Shown here in pieces: positions 45,401 through 53,431 of a stretch of DNA of 64,000 nt. The position numbers and the translations under genes are program-made. Within the stretch, counting starts at the first letter, position 1; each line of letters opens with the position of its first letter. Origin of the DNA: an uncultured Pseudomonadota bacterium (GTDB lineage: Bacteria; Pseudomonadota; Alphaproteobacteria; Rs-D84); contig CADCGT010000001.1 in NCBI GenBank assembly GCA_902801125.1, positions 1 to 64,000 on the forward strand. Direction: 5' to 3'. The notes under the pieces were generated by a model, which was not told the origin of the DNA, searched no databases, and saw only the letters and a program-made list of their open reading frames with translations.

Positions 45401-45584
45401 TTCAACAATTTTCAACAAGCATAAAAAACAAAAACTTAAAATTGTTGAAATTGTTGAAAACTTGGATTTTTTTCAACCGGTTTTCAACATACCCACTTTT
45501 TCAACAGAAACCGCCAAAAACGCATAAAATATGGAAAAAATTGTTAAAAACTTTGTTAAAAACCAATTTTCAACAATTTCAACA
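45401..45584. repeat. Iteron-like array of TTCAACA/TGTTGAA words
   Basis: Eight TTCAACA words (at 45401, 45411, 45483, 45500, 45569, 45578) or TGTTGAA (45443, 45452) lie in 184 bp, most extended to ATTTTCAACAA or TTGTTGAAAA, with a variant TTCAACC at 45472. GTTAAAAACTTTGTTAAAAA adds a similar pair. The gap (45358-45670) has no gene. Function unknown; see findings. Confidence 0.75.
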
Positions 45585-45619
45585 GCCCCAACAACAACAA
45601 AATAAATATAATATATTAT

Positions 45620-45647
45620 TTGATTTTTGTTAAAAAGTGTTTATAAT
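45620..45647 (+). promoter_or_regulatory. Putative sigma-70 promoter of rpmJ
   Basis: TTGATT (45620-45625), 16-bp spacer, TATAAT (45642-45647), 24 nt before the start codon with AAAAAGGA between. Confidence 0.68.
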
Positions 45648-45670
45648 GCCATGGCAAAAAGGATTTTGAT

Positions 45671-45805
45671 ATGAAATTTTTGAGTTCTTTAAAGGCATGG
45701 AAAAAACGCGGGAATATTAAACAGGTTCGTCGTGGTAAACAAATTGTCCTGATTGACCCAGATAACCCAAAGTTCAAGGCTAAACAGGGTTTTAAAAGAA
45801 AATAA
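45671..45805 (+). CDS. rpmJ: Ribosomal protein bL36
   Basis: A 44-residue gene. MKFLSSLKAWKKRGNI, VRRGKQIVLI and FKAKQGFKRK match the bL36 pattern (MK.R.SLK..K.R......RRG..Y.I...P..KARQG). The zinc-ligand cysteines of the C+ form are absent, as in the C- form usual in alphaproteobacteria. An AAAAAGGA ribosome-binding site precedes the ATG, and promoter and terminator are visible. Confidence 0.88.
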   Translation: MKFLSSLKAWKKRGNIKQVRRGKQIVLIDPDNPKFKAKQGFKRK

Positions 45806-45830
45806 CCCTGGGCGGTTGTGCCAATTCTTT

Positions 45831-45861
45831 ACGGTATTCATTACTGGATGCCGTATTTTTT
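45831..45861 (+). terminator. Rho-independent terminator of rpmJ
   Basis: ACGGTAT...ATGCCGT hairpin (one G-U pair) followed by ATTTTTT. Confidence 0.7.
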
Positions 45862-45878
45862 ATACTGTTTTTTCCATG

Positions 45879-46565
45879 TTAAAACAGGTTAAAATCGTTT
45901 TTAAATGATTCTTGCATAATTTCATGAACCTCGGCCCCGGACAGACCAGATTCACGCAAATATAATTCCACCGTTGGTTTTGGTTGAAATATATATGCAC
46001 CATGTTCGGCGTATTCAGGAACAGATTTTATACCCTGGACCGGTGTAAGGCGAAATTTTGCACTTTTGTCGGTGGCAAGTGCGCCGATGCGAATATCAGA
46101 CTTTGCATTTTTTACATTTTGACCGATTTTTGCCAAGGCGTGTATTTTTGAAAAACTGGCCTTGGTACCAATGATTTTTGTTTGTAATAAAATACCTGTG
46201 TCGTCGGCACCGTGTTCGGCCAAAATTTTTACATCCAAATCAGACGAATTTTTTAACATAATATGACCACGAATTTCAGAATTTTTCCCGGTGTTTTTGA
46301 TAAAAATGTTCAAAAAAGCCGGGAAATTATTTTCTGAATTTATTGTCAAAAATACCGGTTGGTTATGCGATGATAAATTTATATTTAATGTATTTTCGCC
46401 ACGTAATTTTCCGACATATATAATATGTACCGGTAAATCAAAACGGCGTGATATTATTTCCATATTGTCCAATGTTGATAATTCTGGGCAATATACCCCA
46501 TCGCGGTAGACAATTGTTTCCGCGGGAAAAGTTTTTATATTGAATTCGTTCCACATGTATGACAT
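45879..46565 (-). CDS. SufB/SufD-like protein (divergent)
   Basis: A 228-residue protein. Its C-terminal half is beta-helical in pattern and ends with VPEYAEHGAYIFQPKPTVELYLRESGLSGAEVHEIMQESF, which resembles the end of SufD (SHGA...LFYL.SRG....A..L...F), the scaffold partner of SufBC in iron-sulfur assembly. No other suf gene is near. The open frame reaches 46937 but that part overlaps ychF; ATGs at 46565 or 46556 are likely. Residues about 81-95 (PAFLNIFIKNTGK) come from the 41-bp palindrome copy C. Confidence 0.65.
   Translation of the reverse strand: MSYMWNEFNIKTFPAETIVYRDGVYCPELSTLDNMEIISRRFDLPVHIIYVGKLRGENTLNINLSSHNQPVFLTINSENNFPAFLNIFIKNTGKNSEIRGHIMLKNSSDLDVKILAEHGADDTGILLQTKIIGTKASFSKIHALAKIGQNVKNAKSDIRIGALATDKSAKFRLTPVQGIKSVPEYAEHGAYIFQPKPTVELYLRESGLSGAEVHEIMQESFKNDFNLF
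46285..46325. repeat. 41-bp palindromic element, copy C, inside the SufD-like gene
   Basis: TTCCCGGTGTTTTTGATAAA, then AATGTTC and AAAAAAGCCGGGAA, has the same length and arms as copies A and B. Translated on the minus strand as FPAFLNIFIKNTGKN. Confidence 0.72.
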
Positions 46566-46592
46566 ATTACATATATTATAAAGGATTTTATT

Positions 46593-47672
46593 ATGGGTTT
46601 CAATTGTGGAATTGTTGGTTTGCCAAATGTAGGAAAATCGACACTGTTTAATGCCTTGACGCAAAGTGCCGCGGCGGATGCGCAAAATTATCCGTTTTGT
46701 ACCATTGAACCGAATACCGGGCGTGTGGTTGTACCGGATGAAACACTGCATAAATTGGCGGCGGTTGACAATTCGGCCAAGATTATACCGACACAATTGG
46801 AAATTGTTGATATTGCGGGACTTGTGCGCGGGGCATCGACCGGTGAAGGTTTGGGTAATAAATTTTTGGGTAATATTTTGGAAACCGACGCAATTATTCA
46901 TGTGGTAAGGTGTTTTGAAAACGATGATATTGTCCATGTTGACGGCCGTATAGACCCAATTAGTGATATCGAAACAATCGAAACAGAACTTATGTTGGCG
47001 GATTTGGAAAGTTTAGCAAAACAGATTAAAAACCTTGAAAAAAAAGCACATGGTTTGGACAAAGTTGCTATAAAATTATTGGCCGATGCAAATGTAATCA
47101 AAGAAAACCTTGAAAAATCGGTGCCGGCACGGGATTCGGGTGTTGATACAAAACCGTTTAATTTATTGACCGCAAAACCGGTTATATATGTATGTAATGT
47201 GGACGAGGCCGCGGCCGCCAACGGAAACAAATTTTCACAAATGGTTGTTGATAAATTTGCTGGTAAAAGTCCGGTTTTAATTATATCCGGAAAAATAGAG
47301 ATGGAAATTGCGCAAATTATTGACCCGGCGGAACGCAAAATGTTCTTGGATGATTTAGGGTTGAAACAATCGGGGTTAGAGCAGGTTATCAAGACCGGGT
47401 ATGAAACATTGGGACTGCAAACATTTTATACTGTTGGCCCGAAAGAGGCGCACGCCTGGACAATTTTGCGCGGTATGACCGCACCCCAGGCGGCCGGTAA
47501 AATTCATACAGATTTTGAACGTGGTTTTATTCGTGCAGAAGTTATTTCCCCAGATGATTATATAAAATATGGTGGCGAAGTTGCGGTAAAAGAGGCGGGT
47601 AAAATGCGCCTTGTTGGACGCGATTATGTTATGCAGGAAGGCGACATTTGCCATTTCTTGTTTAATAATTAG
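46593..47672 (+). CDS. ychF: Ribosome-binding ATPase YchF
   Basis: YchF (359 residues) is an Obg-family ATPase that binds ribosomes and is redox-regulated. N-terminus GFNCGIVGLPNVGKSTLFNAL, IVDIAGLVRGASTGEGLGNKFL, the NVDE element in place of NKXD (giving ATP preference) and the C-terminal TGS domain with EAHAWTILRGMTAPQAAGKIHTDFERGFIRAEVI. AAAGGA precedes the start. The stop TAG (47670-47672) is the first word of repeat copy 3. Confidence 0.97.
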   Translation: MGFNCGIVGLPNVGKSTLFNALTQSAAADAQNYPFCTIEPNTGRVVVPDETLHKLAAVDNSAKIIPTQLEIVDIAGLVRGASTGEGLGNKFLGNILETDAIIHVVRCFENDDIVHVDGRIDPISDIETIETELMLADLESLAKQIKNLEKKAHGLDKVAIKLLADANVIKENLEKSVPARDSGVDTKPFNLLTAKPVIYVCNVDEAAAANGNKFSQMVVDKFAGKSPVLIISGKIEMEIAQIIDPAERKMFLDDLGLKQSGLEQVIKTGYETLGLQTFYTVGPKEAHAWTILRGMTAPQAAGKIHTDFERGFIRAEVISPDDYIKYGGEVAVKEAGKMRLVGRDYVMQEGDICHFLFNN

Positions 47673-47789
47673 TGGTTAGTGTTAGTGGATAGTGGTTAGT
47701 GATTGGTGGCCTCTGGAATAAATTCAGAATTGCAAAATTATTCCAGAATCTACTAACCACTAACACTAACCACTAACACTCGTCACTAA
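47670..47789. repeat. TAGTGG palindromic repeat, full copy 3
   Basis: Starts exactly with the ychF stop codon. Arms TAGTGGTTAGTGTTAGTGGATAG... and CTACTAACCACTAACACTAAC... flank the core TCTGGAATAA...TTATTCCAGA. Here the next gene is in tandem, not convergent. Confidence 0.9.
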
Positions 47790-47831
47790 TTTGTGATATA
47801 ATATATACAACAAAATAAAAGAGAATGTAAA

Positions 47832-49307
47832 ATGGCACGCAAAAAAGTATTTTGTTGTTCGTATATTCCTGTGACAAAAGATGATGGTGAATGGTTGCCG
47901 ATTGGCGAATATGATATATTGGATTTGCCATACGATATAATAACCGATAAAACGCCATTACTTATAATCGAAGATGTTGATTTGCGTAAATATCGGCCCA
48001 ATGTTGGCGATAAAATTCCGTCTTTGGAAAATATTTTTGTGCGTGGAAATTTTTATTGCTCGAAACATGTCAAGGTTTTTCCAAGTATGGTTGCGGGTGG
48101 TGTTTTTGATTGCAGTCATTGTGGCAAAGATTATATAGACCAAGATACAAAATTGCCACGGGCAATGAGTAAAATGGATTGTTCTTTTAGTATCATGGGT
48201 CTTGATGTTTTAATCGGAAAATTACCAAAACAATTAAAAATTTTATATGTTGAAAAAAATCTTGTTGATAAAAAAAGTTTATTAAAAGACCCAAAAAAAC
48301 TGGATGCGGCGCGCCGGTTTGTTTTGCAATATCAGGATGTTAGTGTTTTTGATACCGCCGGGCGCGTGAATTTGTGGGATGTTTTATATGATATTGATAT
48401 GGGGCTTGATGATAAAAAACAAAAAGAATCCGGTGTAAATATTCCACAACCCAAGGATGTAAATAAATATCCACAAAAAACAGATATAGATATTGATATA
48501 AATACACTGGTATCTATGGTTCGTAATAATATTGATTTTAATAAATATGAACTTACCGATGATGAAATAAAACGATATATCAAGGCTGTGTTATCAGACC
48601 TGCGATTGAATGGTATTACAAAATATTATCGTATGCGTGGAAATGATATTGTCACATGTATAAATGTTTCTGTATTGGATACGGTTTATCAAGATTTAAT
48701 AAGTGTCATAGAAGATTCGCAACGCGTCAAAGAGATTAAGAAAAATTCAGATACAAAAACAACCAGTGGCGCACAACAACAAATTGTTGTGGCGGAAAAG
48801 CCAAAACCAATAAAGATAAAAAAATATATATCTTATTCAGATTATAAGAAAATTTGTACTTTTTCAAACGAAGCCGCCGCGATTTCTGTATTTGAAAATA
48901 TAGATAAAATCAATCTTGACCCGACGGTTGATATAAATTATCAAGGTTCAGTCCAGATATTAAAAAACGATAAAGTTGTAATGTTATCATCTGTGAAAAA
49001 AGAGGCCGGATGTACCCTTGTTCAACCAATAGACGGTAATTTTAATAATGACAGAAAACGCGTTGTTTGGACCGTTGGATATGACGCGGATGGTTCGGTG
49101 GTAATTGTATGTGTTGGGGTACTTGATAAACATTTTGAAACCAAAAAAGAATACAATGCATATAAACAATTACTTGATGCCGCAAAAGACAGACGCAAAT
49201 TTTCAAAACAAGATTTAGAAAAATATCTTGATATATCCAGTGTATTAGAGGCAAATAAAAAATTTGTAAAACCCTTTGGCAATCCGGGCGACGCGTATGG
49301 AATATAA
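47832..49307 (+). CDS. Hypothetical protein, 491 residues
   Basis: No family recognised; soluble, lysine/aspartate-rich, no signal peptide. The N-terminal part (about 60-110, LPSLENIFVRGNFYCSKHVKVFPSMVAGGVFDCSHCG) has the rhythm of a short strand-repeat solenoid with cysteines. Residues about 200-330 form a helical, charged middle (ELTDDEIKRYIKAVLSDLRL), then a low-complexity linker (TKTTSGAQQQ) and a mixed C-terminal part. A TATAAT lies upstream at about 47797-47802. Single-gene unit after ychF. Confidence 0.7.
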   Translation: MARKKVFCCSYIPVTKDDGEWLPIGEYDILDLPYDIITDKTPLLIIEDVDLRKYRPNVGDKIPSLENIFVRGNFYCSKHVKVFPSMVAGGVFDCSHCGKDYIDQDTKLPRAMSKMDCSFSIMGLDVLIGKLPKQLKILYVEKNLVDKKSLLKDPKKLDAARRFVLQYQDVSVFDTAGRVNLWDVLYDIDMGLDDKKQKESGVNIPQPKDVNKYPQKTDIDIDINTLVSMVRNNIDFNKYELTDDEIKRYIKAVLSDLRLNGITKYYRMRGNDIVTCINVSVLDTVYQDLISVIEDSQRVKEIKKNSDTKTTSGAQQQIVVAEKPKPIKIKKYISYSDYKKICTFSNEAAAISVFENIDKINLDPTVDINYQGSVQILKNDKVVMLSSVKKEAGCTLVQPIDGNFNNDRKRVVWTVGYDADGSVVIVCVGVLDKHFETKKEYNAYKQLLDAAKDRRKFSKQDLEKYLDISSVLEANKKFVKPFGNPGDAYGI

Positions 49308-49354
49308 ATAAATTTTTTTATAAAACGGTTGTTATATTAAATAAGATTTTTATT

Positions 49355-50524
49355 TTAATCTGCACCAACAAGGTGATATGTTCGCCCGTCGGTATGTTTA
49401 AAATTAAACCCACTTGATGCCCCGGGTTTCGAAAACACATAGCATTCTGTGTTGCCAAGTTTTATGTGCATAGATGGATTTCCCGATGGTTCCGGTTCAC
49501 CAAATACATCATAACTAAGCCCCGTTGAAACCATAAACTTTTTACCAAACGAGCAAAGTCGATAACATTGTGCATTGTATGCCGCATAACCCGTAGAGCA
49601 CGATACATCCGGTTCACAGGAAACACGATTGTTAAAATAACTTTCGAACCCGGTTGTATATTTTTTGTAATTTGTTGGGCATGATGTTAGCATGTTTGTT
49701 GTATTAGAAAAAATATCGGACATCATATTTGATGCGGTTGGTGTTGTGTTTATACCAGCAAATAATTCTGGGGGGATAAATCCAGTTAGACCTGAACATC
49801 CGGAAAATGTATATCTAAACATTGCTGTTGCTGGATTTCCTTTAATTCCTGCAAAAAGTCCACCTGGTATAGAACCTGTAAGTCCACTGCAACCATTAAA
49901 TGTTGAATAAAACATATCTGTGATAGGTGTTCCTTCAAGGCCAGAAAATAAATCTTCTGGGATGGAACCAGTTAATTTACTGCATTCATAAAATAAAGAC
50001 CTGAACATTTCTGCACGTGGTTGTCCAGTTATACCATCAAATAATTCCGCCGGAATTTCTCCCCCAAGATTAGAATTTGCGGCAAATGTCGCACGAAAAA
50101 GTGGTTGTGAACCATTGGCAAGTGTTGGAAATATTCGGCCCAATGACCCGGAAATACTATATATAGTTGTCATATCAGCAAAACTTATAGATGCGTTCGT
50201 TTCTGCTGTTCCAGTATTGTATCCGGTGGCAAGTCCACCAAGTTTTACGGTTTTTCTCCCTGTTGAAGTATAACGATGTGAAATTGTTTGTTGATTTGTT
50301 GATGTTGAGTTTATTGTTCCGGTTGACCCATCACCATAGTCAATATAAAAGGTTCCAGTTGACGCTAATTTGAATAATGTTGTGTTGTTTCGTGTACTTG
50401 TGACATTTACGGTAAATGTGAATTTTGCTTCGAAATTATTTTCATCTTCGGCCACAGCGGGCAGGCGGAATAAAATTCCGACGGCAAAAACAACGGCAAA
50501 AATTATCCGTTTTAATACCTGCAT
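49355..50524 (-). CDS. Secreted protein with leucine-rich-like repeats
   Basis: A 389-residue exported protein. Signal peptide at residues 1-25 (LKRIIFAVVFAVGILF...AVAED). It then has a PKD-like segment FYIDYGDGSTGT and at least three repeats of about 31 residues, each with TF..CS.LTGSIP..LF.G (positions about 190-290), resembling BspA-type surface LRRs. A C-terminal domain has five cysteines (DVSCSTGYAAYNAQCYRLCS). The ATG at 50524 begins the signal peptide; 50575 is in frame. A surface-exposed adhesion-like role is inferred. Confidence 0.75.
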   Translation of the reverse strand: MQVLKRIIFAVVFAVGILFRLPAVAEDENNFEAKFTFTVNVTSTRNNTTLFKLASTGTFYIDYGDGSTGTINSTSTNQQTISHRYTSTGRKTVKLGGLATGYNTGTAETNASISFADMTTIYSISGSLGRIFPTLANGSQPLFRATFAANSNLGGEIPAELFDGITGQPRAEMFRSLFYECSKLTGSIPEDLFSGLEGTPITDMFYSTFNGCSGLTGSIPGGLFAGIKGNPATAMFRYTFSGCSGLTGFIPPELFAGINTTPTASNMMSDIFSNTTNMLTSCPTNYKKYTTGFESYFNNRVSCEPDVSCSTGYAAYNAQCYRLCSFGKKFMVSTGLSYDVFGEPEPSGNPSMHIKLGNTECYVFSKPGASSGFNFKHTDGRTYHLVGAD

Positions 50525-50575
50525 AGACCCCCAATTTATATAATTTTTATATGAACCAGAAATAAAAAATAACAT

Positions 50576-51136
50576 ATTGAAATAACAGTAAAAAATATAA
50601 TTTTTTTATGTTAAATATTTTATATTCTGTGATACCTAGCATTCATATATGAAAAAGTCTAGCAAAATAGAAAAAATCAACGCAAGCGTAAAATATATTT
50701 ATATATAAATATATTTGATTTTTTTGTTTCGGCGGGGTGGGGGATGGATTTATTTCGCTTTGCTTCATTGGCTGCGGATTTTTGCGCAACGCGCAAACCG
50801 GCGCTTTCCAATCGCCTAATCCTTGCACTGAACCACCTTTATTCGGTGGTTCAAGAAAATATTGTTTTTAAGGATGGATTTCCCTTGTATGGCGTGATAC
50901 CGTGCCGATACTGCGGGGAAACCGTGACGATTTGATTGCGTTTCACTTATCAAATCTACTTGTTTTCGCTCGACACCTGTTGGTGTCTGCGCGCAAATTT
51001 GTAGTTATTCGAACTTCGCGTTGCTTGTTCTCATATACAAATTTTGAACCGGCAACTGCGTTGCGGGTCACAAACCACAGACCACAACAAGATTTAAACA
51101 AAAAATACACCATGTTGGTGTATTTTTTATTTAAAC
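50576..51136. other. Gene-poor stretch with several hairpins
   Basis: About 560 bp without a credible gene. It holds GAACCACC/GGTGGTTC (50830-50852), GACACC/GGTGTC (50972-50987), ACAAATTT/AAATTTGT-type pairs near 50995-51045 and a strong terminator at 51100-51128. GGGGGATGGATTT at 50738 also occurs in the adjacent tRNA-fMet (51145). It could be a structured RNA or decayed sequence; I found no match to tmRNA, RNase P or SRP RNA. Confidence 0.4.
51100..51128. terminator. Rho-independent terminator
   Basis: AAAAAATACACCA-TGT-TGGTGTATTTTTT, a 13-bp perfect stem just past the 3' end of the minus-strand tRNA-fMet; it would end that transcript and any plus-strand RNA from the gene-poor region. Confidence 0.82.
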
Positions 51137-51213
<77 letters not shown>

Positions 51214-51476
51214 ATGACGGGCGTATTATAGATTATAAATTTCATATGTCAAATAAAAATCAATTTTTTTGCGTTTTTTTACATGTTTTTTTTATTAAAT
51301 TTTTTTATATTTTTTATTTGATTTATACAAATTTTTATACTGAAACCCCAATATTTCCGCCGTATAAAGCCATTTTTTATAATTTATATTTTTTATTTAT
51401 TTTACCCTTGTTTTAATAGTCGATTTTTGGTAAAATATCACAACGAAGGGACATAGTTAGAAGGGACAAACAAATA

Positions 51477-51857
51477 ATGAAATACAAATTTATAGCATTT
51501 GCTTTGATGTTTATGCCGATGTGTGCGTTTGCGGTGGGCGATAATACCGTTACATCAAAGTCTTATGTTGATGCGGAACTTGCAAAAAAACAGAATTTGA
51601 TTGGTGGTGGAACCGCGGATACGGTGATTACAAATACCGGGACGGCCGGGACGGTTGGGTCCAAAGGGGTCTATAAAACAACCACCGCGTACAGTTCGCA
51701 AACCGGTTCGTTGATAGAGGCAAACCATGCAAACAGCGCGATTCAAAATGGCCTTAACGCGCATGTGACATGTGCGGAACCCGTTGGCGGTTCGGCAAGT
51801 GAATGTATTTTATGGAGTATAAATCAATTGTCGGGAACATATTTACCACAACCGTAA
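51477..51857 (+). CDS. Small secreted protein of the SKSYVD/NTGTAG family
   Basis: A 126-residue exported protein. Signal peptide residues 1-19 (ending CAFA). Then TSKSYVDAELAKKQNLI, NTGTAGTVGSKGVYKTTTAYSSQTGSLIEANHANSAIQNGLNAHVTC and C..WS.N. The same order of motifs occurs in the next gene and in the first gene of the window. YVD..L..KQ resembles collar motifs of phage tail-fibre and trimeric surface proteins, but the family is unknown to me. AGAAGGGACA precedes the ATG. It is followed by its paralogue 18 bp later. Confidence 0.8.
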   Translation: MKYKFIAFALMFMPMCAFAVGDNTVTSKSYVDAELAKKQNLIGGGTADTVITNTGTAGTVGSKGVYKTTTAYSSQTGSLIEANHANSAIQNGLNAHVTCAEPVGGSASECILWSINQLSGTYLPQP

Positions 51858-51875
51858 TATAATAGGGCCGGGCGC

Positions 51876-52598
51876 ATGAAAAAGTTTATGGCTTTTTTAT
51901 TTTTTGTTTTGTTTGTCGGGGGCGCGTTTGCCGCCGGTGAAAATGTTCCAACCAGTAAATCCTATGTCGATTCAAAATTAGGCGAAAAACAAGATATTAT
52001 TCCGGCAAATGACGGCGCGGCGCGGGTTTTAACAAACACCGGCACCGCGGGCGAATATGGAACCCGGGGGATTTATGATGCAAATGGCGCGTATGCGACG
52101 CAACAAAATAACCTTGTTGATGCGGCGAGTATGAATGCCGCGGTTCAAAACGCAATAGACAGTGAATTTGAATGCGTGGATGATAATTGTACTTTATTTA
52201 GTGTTGATACAAATGCATCAAATGGTGTTTTTTCTGGGGAAAAATTTACAACAAATAATCAACAAGAAGGTCGTATTTTGTCTGTGGCAAATGCGATAAG
52301 TGATAATGTAAATTATAATGTGACAGATTATATATTTTTAAAGGCCGGTGATTATACAATTACATTTCAAGATACAGCTTCATCTACAGGTCGCATATTT
52401 AGAATTTTGCGTTATGATTTAGATAAAAATTTTATAGATGCGTGGTTGGTTGCATCATCAAAGACCAGTTTGCAAACATTTAATAAGATTCTTGATAGGG
52501 ATTCTTATGTAAGGGTGGCATACAGAAAAACAGATTTTAATATTTCTTTGGCGCCAACAGAACCGATTAAAAACAACTATATGCCCGTTGGACAATAA
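51876..52598 (+). CDS. Secreted protein of the SKSYVD/NTGTAG family
   Basis: A 240-residue exported protein. Signal peptide 1-20 (KFMAFLFFVLFVGGAFAAG). The first 110 residues repeat the plan of the upstream gene: PTSKSYVDSKLGEKQDII, NTGTAGEYGTRGIYDANGAYATQQNNLVDAASMNAAVQNAIDSEFEC...C. The rest (115-240) is a separate beta-rich domain (AGDYTITFQDTASSTGRIFRILRYDLDKN) that may be carbohydrate-binding-like. So a shared N-terminal module carries different C-terminal domains in the three family members. Confidence 0.8.
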   Translation: MKKFMAFLFFVLFVGGAFAAGENVPTSKSYVDSKLGEKQDIIPANDGAARVLTNTGTAGEYGTRGIYDANGAYATQQNNLVDAASMNAAVQNAIDSEFECVDDNCTLFSVDTNASNGVFSGEKFTTNNQQEGRILSVANAISDNVNYNVTDYIFLKAGDYTITFQDTASSTGRIFRILRYDLDKNFIDAWLVASSKTSLQTFNKILDRDSYVRVAYRKTDFNISLAPTEPIKNNYMPVGQ

Positions 52599-52649
52599 TC
52601 CCATTACATACTTGAAATATGCGAATTTTGTTGTTAGAATTTAATCACT

Positions 52650-53429
52650 ATGTTTAGAAAATTGTGGAAAAAATTTTGGGAACCGATTTTGGGTTTTTCG
52701 GGGTTTCAATGGATAATTGCCGGCATTATGGCCGCAATCATTTGGTTTATATACTTTACATGTCGCAAGAAGATTATAAATTACCAAACATTCAAGAAAT
52801 TTCATAATAAGCCCGCGATTTTTGTGTTCTGGCACGGGCGCAGTTTGATGCTGTCGCCGATTGTGTGTTTGGGTGGAATGAAATCATATGCCATTGCGTC
52901 GCGTCACAAAGATGGTAAAATGATGGCAAAATTACAACACTTGTTCGGCCTGCGCGCCATTTACGGCAGTTCGCATAACGGTGGCCTGTCGGTGTTGCGC
53001 GAAGGTGTGCGCGTTCTGCGTCGGGGGGATCATTCGTTGTGCATTTCACCCGATGGGCCGGGGGGACCGTCACTGCGTGTCCAAGAAGGTGCGCTGTATT
53101 TCGCAAAAATGACCGGCGCGCCGATTATTCCGGTGTGCTTTTCCGCGCGACATGTGTGGTTGCAAAATCGGTGGGACCGATATATGTTGGTTTATCCCTT
53201 TACCAAAATAAAGTGCGTCGTCGGGGAACCAATGTATATAGATTCAAAAATATCGGATGAAGATTTCGAATCAAAACGCGCAAAATTAGAAGATATTATG
53301 GTCGGACAACTGCGCGATTTGGATGCGGAATTTAATCACTTTGTCGTTGAACAAGACCTTAAGACCGCAGAATTTAAAAAGGCAAAGCGCGAAGGAAACG
53401 AACCAAAATTGACCAAAAGGTACAGATAG
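52650..53429 (+). CDS. DUF374 lysophospholipid acyltransferase-family protein
   Basis: A 259-residue inner-membrane protein with an N-terminal helix (about 20-40, WIIAGIMAAIIWFIYF). VFWHGRSLM, SRHKDGKMMAKL, GSSHNGG and CISPDGPGGPSLRVQEGALYFAKMTGAPIIPV are the conserved DUF374 motifs, related to lipid A acyltransferases (LpxL/LpxM). lpxK and lpxC follow directly, so a role in outer-membrane lipid synthesis is likely; the exact acyl acceptor is unknown. Confidence 0.87.
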   Translation: MFRKLWKKFWEPILGFSGFQWIIAGIMAAIIWFIYFTCRKKIINYQTFKKFHNKPAIFVFWHGRSLMLSPIVCLGGMKSYAIASRHKDGKMMAKLQHLFGLRAIYGSSHNGGLSVLREGVRVLRRGDHSLCISPDGPGGPSLRVQEGALYFAKMTGAPIIPVCFSARHVWLQNRWDRYMLVYPFTKIKCVVGEPMYIDSKISDEDFESKRAKLEDIMVGQLRDLDAEFNHFVVEQDLKTAEFKKAKREGNEPKLTKRYR

Positions 53430-53431
53430 AT

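Noticed and set aside
45401..45584. CRISPR array
   Set aside because: The repeated words are 7-11 bp, in both orientations and unevenly spaced; no spacers and no cas genes.
45879..46937. Full 352-residue minus-strand frame
   Set aside because: The first 124 codons are antisense to ychF; only the part from 46565 is credible.
51477..51857. Major pilin for the nearby type IVb pilus genes
   Set aside because: It has a standard signal peptide (cleavage after CAFA) and no prepilin-type GF/E motif with a hydrophobic helix after it.
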